Assembly: GCA_018894105.1 (NCBI GenBank) | Contig: CM032129.1 | Span: 14,081,968-14,145,967 of the forward strand | Direction: 5' to 3' | Length of the DNA stretch: 64,000 bases | Source of the DNA: Jacaranda mimosifolia | Taxonomy: Eukaryota; Streptophyta; Magnoliopsida; Lamiales; Bignoniaceae | Shown: in pieces, positions 1-13,000 of the stretch | Layout of the letters: each line of letters opens with the position of its first letter | Numbering within the stretch: the first letter of the stretch is position 1 | Notes under the pieces: model-generated | Databases searched by the model: none | What the model saw: the letters and a program-made list of their open reading frames with translations, nothing else | Told to the model about the DNA's origin: nothing | Made by a program: the position numbers and the translations under genes

Positions 1-10
1 ATCCTTAAAT

Positions 11-145
11 CTTCCATCTTCACAACCCACGTTTTACAACTTACATTTCCCTCTCTACTTCTAGCCACTCAAGCCACAACCCACATTCTGGTGCTTCCAT
101 CTTCAGAATCCACGTTTTTACAACTTACATATTCCCTCTCTACTT
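11..145. repeat. Two-copy tandem duplication, offset 83 bp
   Basis: A segment of about 52 bp starting cttccatcttca at 11-62 recurs at 94-145 with a few substitutions and one extra T. Both copies run through cacgttttacaacttacat-like sequence to ccctctctactt. The intervening 31 bp (63-93) include another partial echo, ccacaacccacattctggtg. No coding potential is apparent. It is probably a local replication-slippage duplication in non-genic DNA. Confidence 0.8.
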
Positions 146-672
146 TCAAACGAAATCTTCACATGATGATTCATGATTGATAGAGTTAAGTGATTTTTTC
201 ATTGCAAACTTAACTTCCATCACAATAATGGACATCGTCACATTAATTGCCATTTGATGCATGCTGTTCAAAGATCACTTGCTTGAGCCAGCACATAAAG
301 GTTTGTGTGCGTCATTTTTCTTTCTACAATTTATTCCACTTTATTCCGTAATTAACTTTTATTCCATTTCTCTTTTGACCAAAGTTTGCTTAGAGTCGTC
401 GACCCACCTAAGAGTTCATTGGATCTGTGGAATTATCTCAAACGTTCGCAAAGCTGCAGAACTGGTAAGCAGGCATTAATTACCAAAGCGATCATGAATT
501 GAGTGTATCTTGGTTTGATTTTTGTTAGTTTTCTACCAGAAAATCAAGGCATTGAGGAGTGCAGTGAGGCAATCGTACTAACACTACACAAGAGGCGTTC
601 ACTTATTTGTATAGACTCAACAAACAGAGAGGTATTTAGGTATTTGGAAATGCTAAATACTGAGTTTCTGCT
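146..672. other. Unassigned sequence, no supported gene
   Basis: Short open stretches exist, and a CTG/GTAAGC context at about 460 resembles a splice donor, but I recognise no protein family in any frame. I see nothing else here that supports a feature. Confidence 0.5.
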
Positions 673-1103
673 CTAGGTAACAACTTCATTTCCATTTAAT
701 ATTGACGCCAATGGAATGTCTATTATCTTTAAACCAATAATTGATGGAGGGTAATTTTTACAAACCTTTTCATTTCTCAACTCCTCTCGCTTCATTCTCA
801 CATACTTGGCCCTCTCTTTTTCTTCCTCTCGCTTGCATTCGCCGCTGATGAGCAGCACATTATCTTCCTTGGTCCGGTTTAATGTCGCTCATGAATTTCA
901 TCCAATTGCAGCACGATGACGAAAATGTAGGAATTTGGGTACTCTTTAATGTCAGCCGACATCGCAGCCATGGCTTTGGCGTCGCGTACTTATGTTCTGC
1001 TCGGATCGGTTATTAATTTGCTGCTGTTGAAATCGACTGAAATCGAGCATGCTGGGGAGGGTGTGGAGGAGTCGGGGTAGAATTCGAGGAATATGATGTC
1101 CAT
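673..1103 (-). pseudogene. Class II cytosolic small heat-shock protein (Hsp17-CII type) pseudogene
   Basis: Small heat-shock proteins are ATP-independent chaperones that hold unfolding proteins. On the minus strand the probable ATG is at 1103-1101. The N-terminal part gives LLHTLPSMLDF in a shifted frame, matching the class II start region. Next comes [19 protein letters not shown], the class II linker signature that leads into the alpha-crystallin domain, and then NVLLISGECKREEEKE with KYVRM (about 860-780), the beta5-beta6 region of that domain. A TAA stands where family members have Tyr just before VRDAKAMAA. Frameshifts separate the three blocks, and the C-terminal part (expected RKFVLPENAN onward) is no longer recognisable past about 760. 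It is a single-exon remnant, as expected for the family, with no intact relative in the window. The family call rests on recalled signatures. The pseudogene status is clear from the stops and frame changes. Confidence 0.77.
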
Positions 1104-3949
1104 GGCTTCGATAATTTTCTGATATATATATATATTTGTGGTTTAGTAATGTTTCCGTACGTGAGTTTAGGATTCCTTCGCTGAAATTTTCCGTTACTCG
1201 CTCAAAGTTGGAAGATTGAGGTATTCATTTTATAGGACGAGGAGGGAAGGAGGAGAATGATTATAAATAATTTTTTGGAGGAAAATGGAAGGAAAGAGTG
1301 GAGGGTCTCCAATAGATTTTGCCAAATTTTACTTGACACAATGGGCATTTGGGATACGAATAGTTTTATAGTGTTTCTTTCTCCTTTTCCCGTAAAATTT
1401 GAAATATTACTCACATCAAATAGTTTTAGTCAATTTATTAAATAATTATCAGTTTAAAAATTTACCAATCAGCATCACTTAATGTGTTTTGGTTGGATAT
1501 TAAAATAAAATTGAATTACACCATTTACATGTATTACTAATTTATTACTAACATAAAAAAAGACGCACGTTTTCCTCTCTAAAGTGGATTTAAAAAATTT
1601 CACAAATACTTTAGTCATATTTTTTTAAATTTTGATTTTGTTTAATCATAATGTTGAAGTTCAATTCAAATATATAACTGTCAAAATTAATTCTTACTGC
1701 ATCATTTCTCAAATAACATCCCCCTTAATATGCGTAGTTATTTTTAGTTGCTACTTAAAGTAAAATGTTCATTTATTCTTATGTGGGCAGATCTTTCGGA
1801 GGTTCACTTATCTACAGCTAATTTTCTTAAGTACATATCTTTTAGTTATTTATTTTGTGCTGTAAAATCATTTCTTACCATGTTCTATTTTCTTAGTTAA
1901 TCAACCAGTTATGCTATGTTGGAAGGGGATGTGTAATATCTTTAATTCACTTAAATCTTAGTGCTTCCATATGAATAGTACATTTCTTTCTCATTACAAA
2001 ACGTTTATGCAATATATGCATAGGCAAGCGATTAAATTCTTTATTTGTTGGTAAAGTTAGGTTACATTTACTTTGTTTGATGAGACAAAACTCCAAATGA
2101 TTATTTGAAAAAACAAGTGAAGTTGTATTTATTAATTAATCATTGACCTATTAGTTTTAGTAAGATAGATTTAAATGAACTAAGTGCATAAATTATTATA
2201 TTTAAAATAAGACATACTTTTTAATAATAATAATTTATGATCTTGATTGTCATCTCACTATACTCGGATTAAATTTTTATCCAATATTTTTGCAATATTT
2301 TTATCATGCTAACTCTGTAATATGAATATTCATCCCTGTTAAAAAAAAAAAAAAAACTATTAGTACAGTAGTATATTTCAAACATATTAGGCAATTGGTT
2401 TATGTCTTTATACTGAAGGCAATTATCTATTCAAAATAAGAAAAAAAAAAAGGTATATTCAAACTGCAAATACATATTGGTCTTCATTTATTTAACTTAC
2501 ATCTTCCTCTTCACTATTTTTTCCCCCTAACTAATCATTTAATTGGTTATTGAAAGTAGCATCACAGATTACACTTTTATTGATATCAAACTCAATTTAA
2601 TAAATTATTTGGTTTAATTCAAATGTTCAAATTTAATTGGGGTAGCCCAAATTATAATATGTACTCCAACTGGTTTAATGTGCTTACTAGAATATATATA
2701 TATATATATTCTTATTTTTAAAAAAAATTAATTGGATTAAAGGAGTTTGAAAATAGGAATAGTAAGTTTTAAATCTATTGATTTCTAATACTTTTATTCC
2801 TTCAAATAAGTACATTTTCCATTTTTTTTTTTACTAAACTAGAAACGAGTTCTTGTTGGTCAAAATATAATTATATTAACATAATCTTAATTAATTAAAA
2901 TGAATTGTAAAACATATTGTTAAAATAAGCATACAAAAAAATTCTCAATAATTAATTGACCCAATAGTCATTTATCATAGTTAGATTCAAATGATGACCA
3001 AACGAATGTAATGCATAAAAGTTGTGTGTAAATATTTGAAATATCACTCCCACAAAGATTATCAAAACCATTATTTTTCAAAAATATTAACAATAGAGTT
3101 CTAAAAGTGATAATACAAATATAATATTTTTAATAATTTTTTGGTAGTATTTTTTATCATTACAATTAACACCCTGTTAATACTATGGTTAAATACGATT
3201 GTAAGAGTAAATTTGGAATGAAAAAATTAGTATCAAAATTGAATATCAAACTTTTTTTGGAATAAATTTGAGTGCTTCGTTCTGAATATATATAGTTTTG
3301 AATTTGCTAATATGCTAATCTAGGAAACTAATCTGTACTTATTTCTATCTTTGTACCATGTAACAGATTGCCTATTACTTATGGTACTAATTTTCTAGCT
3401 TTCCCCCAATCTATGGTTAGCAAAAATCAGAGTATTTATAGGGGTGGGGGCATATTTAAGGTATCTCTTATGTTTTAATCACTATTAATTGTTCGTTTAT
3501 TTAATTAGATCTAAATAATGTTGCTTCTAGATTGAGCAATTATGTAGTAAATATTAAAATTGCATAATGATGATTTTAAATATATTTAGTAAATTGCAAT
3601 TTTAGTATTAAACTAATAAATATTTAATACTAAACTACTAAACCTTTAGAATTAGTGGTTACTTGGTTTCATAATTTTCTAATTTATTTTATGCTTTATA
3701 TACGTCACATTGTATTTTTAAATTTTATTCATCTTTCCATAGAGGTATATGCTTTTAAACTGGCGGAAACCATATACACCAAACTTAATTTAAACAAACA
3801 AAAAAAAAATATTCTCATTGATTATAATCTTTCATGATTTTATTATAAAATATTTGTCATGCTTCATTTGATTCTATATATTTTGGCATATTACACAATT
3901 TACTTTACTTCAATTGACGTTATAATTTATTTTAATATATGTAGATAGG
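1104..3949. other. AT-rich intergenic stretch
   Basis: No coding family is recognised. The stretch holds simple-sequence tracts (an A run at about 2341-2356, TA runs at about 1122-1133 and 2693-2709) and many short homopolymers. The unlocated 5' end of Helitron 1 may lie in this interval, because the first plausible Helitron exon starts at about 3954. I could not identify a 5' TC terminus by comparison, since no second copy of this part is present. Confidence 0.55.
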
Positions 3950-3953
3950 AGCA

Positions 3954-4190
3954 ATGGAATCAGAATCATCGATATATAATTTGGCAAGAGCTGTTGCCGA
4001 AGCTGAACGTAGAAGAGAAAGACACCATGTTCATACTAGAGAGAGAGAGAAGACAAGCTATGAGTACTGAATAGAGCGACTAACTTGCAAGAAGGCGATG
4101 ATACTACCAAATCAGAAGATCACGAATTGCAAGTGTTGAAACACGTCTGCTAGAAGAAACTTCAACTACATTGCCTATTGATTCAGGTTG
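3954..4190 (+). pseudogene. Possible Helitron N-terminal Arg/Glu-rich leader exon
   Basis: An ATG at 3954 opens a frame reading MESESS, then LARAVAEAERRRERHH and REREKTSYEY before a stop. Plant Helitron proteins often begin with such an Arg/Glu-rich, probably helical segment containing repeated RRE or RER. A gt-type boundary and AT-rich intron-like DNA follow before the Rep domain resumes near 5290. Helitron 2 has no counterpart to this exon, so I cannot check it by conservation. It could instead be an unrelated low-complexity frame. Confidence 0.4.
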
Positions 4191-5289
4191 GAATAATTTT
4201 CTTAGCCACTACACAAGTATTTTATGATATTATATTTTGGAAAAATTCAATATTCACTCCTTACAAAGTATGAAAAAAAATAAGGTACATATATTAGTAA
4301 ATGGAAAATAAGATGGGTATTCAATAATTACATTGAACATCATTTAGATTATCTAACTTTATTGAATCTTCTGGACACATAAGTAATAAAACAATTTACT
4401 CATTTTATTATCAAGTGTATAGATAACCTGATAAAGACTCTGTATCTCCAATTAGTGGAATTTCATTTTGATATAACCTTATTGATTTTATGCACTTCTG
4501 ACAAAATTTAAGCTAAACTCAACACTTTAAAAATCAAAGTATCTATGAGAATGCAATTTTTATTTAAAATATGACTTTGGAAATTCTATTAACTTTATAA
4601 CTTTCACATTCTCTATACAAAAGCAAGAATTCCATGTACTTATGTTGCTACAAGTTGTATTCCTCAATCAATTGCTATGCAAATTGATGCCAACTCAATG
4701 CTGTCAACATCTCTTGCTCCACCACCAAGTAATACAGGTGCAGATATTCTATGTTTTCCAACTAAAGAGCAATATGTCTTCCCTGCACTTGACTATGACT
4801 TCACATTTCAACCTCGATTTATATTCTACTTTCAATCATGAATTTTATATCTCAAATTTCTTATAATATCATCTTAATATTGGGAATCCTTAAATTCAAC
4901 TTATTATTTGCTAATTAAATACAAATTATATGCACAATGCAAATGAATGATTTTTCTCAAATAGTATCATATAGAAATTGTCACATTTTTACATCATTTT
5001 CCCCTACAGCATCAACTATTCATCCAACAACTATAGGAATAAGTTGATTGTCTCCTTTAAATTATACAACATTTGTCTCCAATAGAGTTCCATATAATCA
5101 ATGTGAAGGGTCAACTTCATTTGCTCCATCTTCAAATAGAGAATGTATTTATAATAGCAATCAAATTGAATTAATTTAAAGTATTATTTGTCTAAATTTA
5201 TCAGGCATTTATCTTCAAATTCACATTATTGTGTTACTATAATTCCAATCTAATGCTATTTTCTAACATAATCAAATCTATAGGTCGAT

Positions 5290-7975
5290 GTGTAAATGTT
5301 GAAATTAACGATGACGTTGACTCAGATTCTCTTTGTGGCATTGAACATGACGATGTTAGGCCTGAAAGAAGATATATATATATAAATATATATATTTGGT
5401 CGTACAAATCTCTCCTACAATCGTGCAAGGAATTTTCATGAAATGCAACAAATTGATTGACCACACCTCCCAACTCCAATAATTTGTTGATATTGTCGAG
5501 CTAAGCTATTTCATGGTGAAAGCCAAAACTTTTGTTGTAAGGGAGGAAAAATTGTTCTGTCAGAAATTCCTGTGCCTCATGAGCTTCGTAATCTTTTTAC
5601 CAATCAATCTGTAGAGAGTAGGATATTCAAACAAAATATTCGTGCTTTTAATCATGTCTTCTCATTTACCTTAATGAGAGTTAAACTAGATGAAAACCTA
5701 GCAAGAGGTCGTCAAGGGACATATATCTTTAGAGCTCATGAATTAATTTATAATAGGATTGCTACATTGTTACCACTTCTTGGATCGAGACCAAGATATA
5801 TTCAGATGTTCATTTATGACACAGATCATGAGATTGAAAATCATTTATTAGAAAATGATGGATTGAGTAGGGAACTAATTGAAAAGATCAAGCAAATTCT
5901 TGATGCCCATAATCCATTTGTATAGACTTTACATCAACTTGATCTACATCCTGATGTTAATCATTGTAAGCTTCTAATTAAGGAGTGACCAACCAAAGAC
6001 CATTAATATACACTTCCAATAACATCACAAGTAGCATCTATTATTGTTGATGGTAATGATGTAGCATATACTACTAATATGGATATCATTGTTCAAACAA
6101 GCGGGGGACATTTAATGAATATTAAGGAATTTTCAGGTTATTATGATCCTTTACAATACCCTTTGCTACTTCCTTATGGTACATATCGTTTGGAAAGTAA
6201 TAGACGTACAGTTGATGGTACTAGAGTCACTTGCTGTGATTAATATGCATACATGTTGCAAGTAATGTTGAATTTTATTTCTTAATATATATTTAATGAC
6301 AAAGAAATTCTTTTTTATAGTTTAATTTGAATTACATCAGATTCGGATGCCTAATCCTTCAATCCTTTTATATGGAGGGCGTTTGTTCCAACAATACGTC
6401 GTAGACAATTATGTGAAGATCGAAACTCAAAAGCTCAGATATATAAGAACACATCAACAAGATATTAGAGCTGAATTATAACAAGGTCTTCAAGATTGCT
6501 TAAATGCTAGTGAAAATGATGCTAGTATCTTATATATTTATTTCATTTATATATCAGCATATCTTATAATGTTGTATACGTTATTATATGATAATGTGAT
6601 TACGTGTCATCTTTGTTTAGGAAATGTTGGACATTGTACAATTTTGCCATCATCATTTATTGGAAGTCGTCGAGATATGTATCAGCGGTACCATGATGTA
6701 ATATTAGTGGTAAAAAGTACAGTAAATCATATCAGTTTATCACAATGACATGCAATCCATCATGGGAAGAAATACAAAATTAGCTTCAACCTAGGCAAAC
6801 TCCCTAAGCCCAACCTAATTTGTTAACTAGGATTTTTTAAGCAAAATTTGAGGAGCTAAAAAAAGACATGTATACTAAAGGTGCCCTTGGAAAAGTTGTA
6901 GCACATGTTCTTTTCATTGAGTTCCAAAAGCAAGGCCTACCACATGGCCATGTGTTATTGATCTTAGATGAAAATGACAAGCTTAGTACACTAGATGATT
7001 ATGATCAAATAGTCAGAGCAGAAATTCATAATAAGGATGATGAGCCTTTATTATATAAAGCTATTTTAATGCACATGATACATGGGCCATATGGAGAATT
7101 TAATACGAATGCTCATTGCACAAAAAGCGAAACTTGCAAGAAAAACTATCTTAAGTCGTTTGCACTATGCACTGTATAAGGAAATAAAATGATTCGTATC
7201 CAATATATCAATGTCGCAATGATGATAGATATATTGCCTTAGATTGATGGGAGGTAGTTATTGATAATGGATGGATTGTTCCATATGATGCATAGCTATT
7301 GCTGAAGTATGACTGTCATATTAATGTAGTAGCATAAAAAGTGTAAAATACCTTTATAAATACGTGTGCAAGGGACCCGATTATGTAGTATTTGAGGTAT
7401 GCCCAGCCCAAATTATGATGAGGTCAGCTAATATGCTGATGGAAGATGGATTTGTGCTCTAGAGGTACTATGAAAAATATATAAGTTTCTAATGAGTAGA
7501 ATCTATCCATATGTTGTAAGACTACAAATTCACTTTCCAAATATGCAGCAAGTCCAATTCTATAGCTCTCAAAGAATTTATGATGTGTTATGTGATTAGC
7601 GTAACACCAGGACCATGTTAGTTGAGTTTTTTAGAGTTTACAGTGAAGGTGGAAAAGGTGGAAAACCTAATAAGTATATGTTGGTGAATTTCCTAAGTAC
7701 TATCGATGGATGACAAGGGAAAAAGTTTTCCAGAAAAGGATGACACACCAAAAAGTCATAGGTCGAGTATATGTTGTATCACCAAATGAAGGAGAAATAT
7801 TTTATTTGCGTATCGTACTCAACCATGTTAGAGGGCCCACTTCATTTGATGATATATTGATAGTGGATGATGTGTACTGTCCAACGTCTAAGTAGATTGC
7901 TGAAAAGCTTGGTCTCCTCGAAGAGGATGATAGTATTAGGTAGTGCTTAATTGAGGCATGAACTGTTAGAATGCC
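5290..7975 (+). pseudogene. Helitron 1 Rep (HUH endonuclease) portion, broken
   Basis: This is the N-terminal half of a Helitron transposase. In order it shows: a Cys/His-rich segment (YCRAKLFHGESQNFCCKGG, about 5490-5555) whose expected Trp codon is TGA; an open frame at 5572-5925; a block with GYYDPLQYPLLLPYG (about 6140-6185); a block with LLYGGRLFQQYVVDNYVKIE (about 6370-6425); GNVGHCTILPSSFIG (about 6620); and the HUH motif in EFQKQGLPHGHVLLIL (6920-6970), where His-x-His is intact. The following region, which should carry the paired catalytic tyrosines (YLYKY type), is frameshifted at about 7335-7380. Downstream it reads GRVYVVSPNEGEIFYLR (about 7760-7810) and GPTSFDDIL. Many stops and frame changes exclude function. 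Introns with AT-rich sequence separate some blocks. Confidence 0.88.
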
Positions 7976-8169
7976 TTTTGCTCTCAGATGATTGTTTGCT
8001 ACAATTTTACTTTATTGCCAACCAACTTCAATAAGAATATTATGGGAAGAAAATTATGCGTACATGATCGAGGACTATTTTTCTTCAAGTTCCACAAATA
8101 ATGCATTTCTCATGATCTGGTTCTAATGACATAAATTATACAATTTTGCAGCATAATAGAAATTTGGAA

Positions 8170-9700
8170 TAATTTAACTTGCCTCAAATTAGCAAAGACT
8201 ATCATAATTTGAGCAACATTTCTAGCTTAATAGAAAATGATCTGGCCATACCAGTTCCAGAACATAATAGACATGCTGCTAGCAAACTTAATGTAGGCCA
8301 GCTGCGAACATTTAATACCATCAAGCGTGCAATTTTTAGAAAGTAAAGTGCATTTTTCTTTTTAGATGGTCTATGTGGACTTAGCAAAACATTCCTATAT
8401 CAAAGCTTTACTAGCGAGTTTATGAAAGGATGGATTTGTAATGCTTGCTGCTACAACATCAAGGATTGCAGCAAACCAGCTTCCCGGAGGCAGAACAACA
8501 CATTCGAAATTTAAAATGCCAATTAAGTTAGATTCAAACTCGATGTGCAGTTTTACAAATAATCAAGGACATGTGAGCTATTAGATCGGGCATTAGCAAT
8601 CATTTGGGATGAGGCACTCATGGCAGATAGAAAAGCAATTGAAACTGTGGACCGCACTTTAAGATAAATGCTTGGAATCAACTTACCATTTGGAGGGAAG
8701 ATAATGATATTAAGAGGTGATTTTTGTCAAGTTGTTCCTGTTGTTGTTGGAGGCACAATGTCACAATCTGTGAATGTAAGCATTGTAGAGTCGCACTTCT
8801 GGTCCAATATTAAAGTTCTTCACTTAATAGATAATATTAGCGCCCATAGTGTTCAAAAGTTCTCTAATTTTCTACTATGTGTTGGGAATGGTGAAGAACC
8901 CATCATGCAAGATAATATGATAAGGATTCCAGAGTCTATGGAAATACCATGGGATGGTGAACATTTAATTAATCATCTGATTAAATCAACTTTCCATAAC
9001 TTGGTTTGCATACTTATGATCTTGAATATATGATGGATATAGCAGTAATAACTTTGCTAATTAAAATGTGAACAAGCTAAATGAAAAGGTGATTCAAGCT
9101 TTTTTAGATGATGACCAACATATATATTACTTATTTGACACTGTACCTGAGGAAATGAACAATTTGTACTTATCTGAATTTCTAAACTCCCTTACTCCTG
9201 GTAATCTCCCAGCTCACAAGTTAACACTTAAGAAAAGAGTATCGATTATGTTATTGAGAAACATTGATCCAACAATTGGGCTATGCAATGGCACTAGACT
9301 AATCTGTTGCATATTTAGTAGTAATGTAATCAATGTAGAAGTTTTGACTAGATAGTTTAAGGGAACAAAAGTCTTTCTACCATGCATTCCTTTAAAGATA
9401 ACAAAAGATGCAAAATTGCCATTTGAAATGATACAGAGACAATTTCCAGTTATATTGAGTTTTGCATTAACAATTAATAAATCCCGGGGACAAACAACAC
9501 AAAATGTTGGAATTTATTTACCTGATCATGTTTTCAGTCGTTGCTGACTATATGTTTCTCTTTTGTGGGATTTCTGAAAGAACCAAAAAAGTATTGGTTA
9601 AGAGGGGACAAATCAGTGGGCTTCAAGGAGTTTATACAAAGAACGTAGTATTCTCTAAAATTTTTGCCAAGTTATGGAATAACTGTAATTATGAGGTATA
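8170..9700 (+). pseudogene. Helitron 1 Pif1-like helicase portion, broken
   Basis: This is the C-terminal half of the Helitron transposase, an SF1B DNA helicase of Pif1 type thought to unwind the strand during rolling-circle transposition. The Walker A region reads FFLDGLCGLSKTFLYQ (about 8355-8400), degenerate from GPGGTGKT. Walker B is IIWDEALMADR (about 8600), motif III is LRGDFCQVVPVV (8710-8745), and the later helicase motif before the end is FALTINKSRGQTTQNVG (about 9460-9510). The reading frame changes several times and stops are frequent (for example the TAA just before 8668). The segment ending KNVVFSKIFAKLW (about 9645) is the usual end of the helicase domain. The Gypsy insertion begins about 225 bp downstream. 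Confidence 0.88.
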
Positions 9701-9919
9701 TTACCAAAACTTTTTATATTCATTTTTTTTCACTATAGTATTTTTCAATTATGTAATTATGCATATATATATATATATATTTCAATAAGAATTTATTTTT
9801 TCTTTGATTATGGCTATCACAAGCATTTGCATAAATTTATGGAGGGTCTTTTTCATTATCTTTTATATATATAAGGAATTTAGTATATAAAGATGACATA
9901 TTATCATCAACCCATAATA

Positions 9920-9924
9920 TAAAT
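9920..9924. repeat. Gypsy target-site duplication, left copy (TAAAT)
   Basis: TAAAT directly precedes the LTR start TGTAACACCC and is repeated exactly at 19173-19177 after the LTR end GTGCTACA. Five base pairs is the normal duplication length for LTR retrotransposons. The duplication fixes both ends of the element to the base. Confidence 0.95.
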
Positions 9925-10873
9925 TGTAACACCCTTGAAATTTGGTATTTTGGGAAAATATGGATTTAGAATTCAAGATATTGATTGGTAGGATTTTAGG
10001 GCTCAAAAAAAATAATGAAAGGGCGTAATTGAAAAATATTTGAAAGTTTTGGGGTAAAAATACAATTAGGCAAGACTTAATTAGATCATATTTTAGAATT
10101 TTGTAGGTTTGAATGGAATTAGTTTAGGTCAAAATGGGTTAAACTTAGCAACTTAGAAGGTTAGGGATCGAATTCAAGTTTGAGCAAATCTTGCAGGACT
10201 CGATTGAAGGCTGAATAGGAATTTTGGGGGCAAATCTGAAATTTTGACAAGTCAATTTTATAAAAATCAAAATTTTCATTTGGATCCCCATTTTCTTCCT
10301 TCTTCTTCCCTGCAACCTCACTTCCTCTTCTCCGGCGATCTCCTTCGATGATGGGTTTTTCTCCAAACCAAACCGATAAACCTCTTCTCATCATCACCAG
10401 CTCTCCAGCGGTACCACATACACGACGGGACGATTGGTGAAACGCCGGAAAACTGAAGCTCATTGTGAGTTCACGGGGATAGTGGTGGGTCTCTACATTC
10501 CGATGACTGAAACGTTGATCTGGGCACTGAGTTTGGTAGAGCTCAGCACGAGGAACGCAGTGGTAACCTTCCATTGAAGTTTGGCTTGACGTTGGTGGCG
10601 GAATCAAAGTGATTGGAGACTGCGGTGAGAGGTGGCTCCACCGTGTCAAGAATGGAATTGACCCCTTTCACGGCCTAGAATGGATAAATTATTTTGGGCA
10701 TTGGCTTCATCTTGCTAAGACGAGAATGGTGGTGACTGTTTTCAGTGATGGCGGACGGCGGCGGCGGTAGTGAGATAATTTTTTCTCCTCGACACGATGA
10801 TCACACCCTACTTGGTTTGTGGTTTTGGAACTCCGAATGCCATATCTTGAGTTAAAGTTTAGATTTGATTTTG

Positions 10874-10904
<31 letters not shown>

Positions 10905-12981
10905 TAAGTATATTGTACCCATTTAATTGTGAACTTAGTGATTATGCCAAGATTGAGGATTATTGTATGATTGGTATATATATATATATTTCCAGGCAAG
11001 GAGTATTATATAGTTAGTAGACCCAGATCTTGTTATATTATATGATAATTTTGGGATCTATCGAGTTAATTAAAGTGGTTAAACCCTAATTTGATGATTT
11101 CATGAATTTGGGACCTAAGTGACAAAATTGGGGTAATTAACATGATTGGACAATAATTATTAATATAGGACACCGTTATGAGGTTAATTATGTAATTAGG
11201 AAATTGATTATATATTTTACTTGCACCGGTATGAACCCTGGGACTATGTCTTTTTAATGGCTTAATTGACCTATTAGTACCGATAAAACCCTAAACTTTA
11301 CTATGTTAAGCGAGAAATTAGTAATTTTAGATTGATGATAAGCATAATAGCGATTATTGAGGTTAAATGTGGATTTTAACTATAATTATACTCTTGTGGA
11401 TTAGGTGACGAATGAGTGGGTCCCGTGGACTAATAAGCTGTAGGCGGTAGACTGTGATAGCTTTCTCTGAGACCACAAGAGGTGAGGGTCTATCGCTTTG
11501 GGTTTTGTCTTGTATAAGCTACTCCTTATTTGTTGAACCCTTGTGAGGGTCTGCTAATCTGGCACATTTTCTTAACTATTTGTTATCCGTGATAAGCCCC
11601 TATGTGGGTTTTCTGTTTCTGTACTGTAATCTTATTGCTCGAAATCTGAATTGTGTTTGAAATCTGATTTGTCATTGTTATCTAATTTGAACACCTCTGT
11701 GAGGGTTATCTTTGATACCGATTCTGTTTTTTGATTGCTCTAGTGCCCAGAACTTTCTTTACATTATTTGAATTCTGTCCCTTGTACTTTGCAGCCTTGC
11801 TGGCTATCCCCACATAACTTGCTAGCTTCTTACAAGTCTGTTATTTGTTGAAGGGATTGTGTCGATCTATTGTTCTATTTTGTTACACGGTTGCCTTATG
11901 TTATGAACCCTAAACAACCTTGCCGGCCATTGTACATTCTTGGTTCAACTACGTATTTGTCATAATCATATAGAATGTTTAAAAGTGCAACTTATATATG
12001 TTGGCATTACATTATATTAACCTATGGGACGCCATTGGCCGGATATCACCCGGAGGGATGCCACGGGGGGGAGGGATTTTGGCCTAGGGTTAGGTTCGGA
12101 AAAACGGCCGGGCGATATAGACCGATGGTGATAGGTCTGCCAACTAGAACTTACATACGATCCTGACGTACAGATAGCTGGAGGTAGCAAACTATAAGTG
12201 GCAGGATCTGGCATGCGGTCGACCATGGCAATAAAAGAAAGTTATTACCTGCTGAGCTAAGTGCTCGAGTAATGGAGCAATAATGAAATCCTGTTTATAC
12301 TGTACCGGCGTTCGGTAATAGTAACTATACATTGATTTGGGAGTAATAAGGATGGAATGACCAACAGTCTAAAATAGTTGATATCTTGTGTACTTTGCAA
12401 AATGTTGATTCGCGTTGAAACTTTTATTATTATCGAACTGTCTTTGATTGTTGTCTATCATTTTCCTTCTTGTGGTTATTAAGTTGTTCATCGATAGTTG
12501 TATCTCATTAACTTTCTTTTTTTAAATCTTATTATCTTCTTTTCCCTCACTAAGTCCTTAAGACTTACCCTCTTATTGGTAATTGTCTTCAGACATGTCA
12601 AACTGAGAAGTAGAGGCATGTGTTAGATGAGAGTAATTTTGTAATTGATTAGGTGTTACTGTTGTTCATATAAGTCACCTAATCAAGACAACTACTTGAA
12701 GAGTGTTATGAGAATGTTTGTATGAAACTTAAGATACTGGATATGTACGTATTTTATGTTATGAAGTCATCTTTTGGGATAAATGAATTATTTTCCACTG
12801 AGTTGGATTCTGGGACTTGGTTGTATATATTATGCTTTATGGAATGATTTTTTGGATTAGTGTGATAGTTTTACTTTTGAGATGGTTAAATTACAGGTTT
12901 TCTAGTTATTATTTGAATTGTATTTAAGATTGAATTGGTAGCGTCTCAGCTTGGGTGCTGTCCCAAGAAGGTGGTGCTACA
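9925..12981 (+). repeat. Gypsy 5' LTR
   Basis: This 3057-bp LTR begins TGTAACACCC and ends GTGCTACA. It is matched along its length by 16140-19172. It contains an (AT)n-(CA)n microsatellite at about 10873-10905 that is shorter in the 3' LTR. It also contains Pro/Ser-rich open stretches on the minus strand at about 10161-10649, which recur as broken frames in the other LTR and are not genes. No open reading frame inside it is conserved between the two LTRs. Confidence 0.95.
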
Positions 12982-12984
12982 GGG

Positions 12985-13000
12985 TGGTATCAGGGCCCAG
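12985..13000 (+). other. Gypsy primer binding site (tRNA-iMet type)
   Basis: TGGTATCAGGGCCCAG lies 3 bp after the 5' LTR end. It matches the usual plant initiator-methionine tRNA primer site (TGGTATCAGAGCC) with one mismatch early on. It would prime minus-strand DNA synthesis. Its position confirms the LTR end and the plus orientation. Confidence 0.92.

Noticed and set aside
1150..1200. Heat-shock-element-like TTC/GAA words upstream of the sHSP relic
   Set aside because: Spacing between the TTC and GAA units does not fit the nTTCnnGAAn rule. Such words are common by chance in AT-rich DNA.
10161..10649. 162-codon open frame on the minus strand, among the longest in the window
   Set aside because: It lies inside the Gypsy 5' LTR, is low-complexity (Pro/Ser/Arg), and is broken in the homologous part of the 3' LTR (16674-16862 remains).
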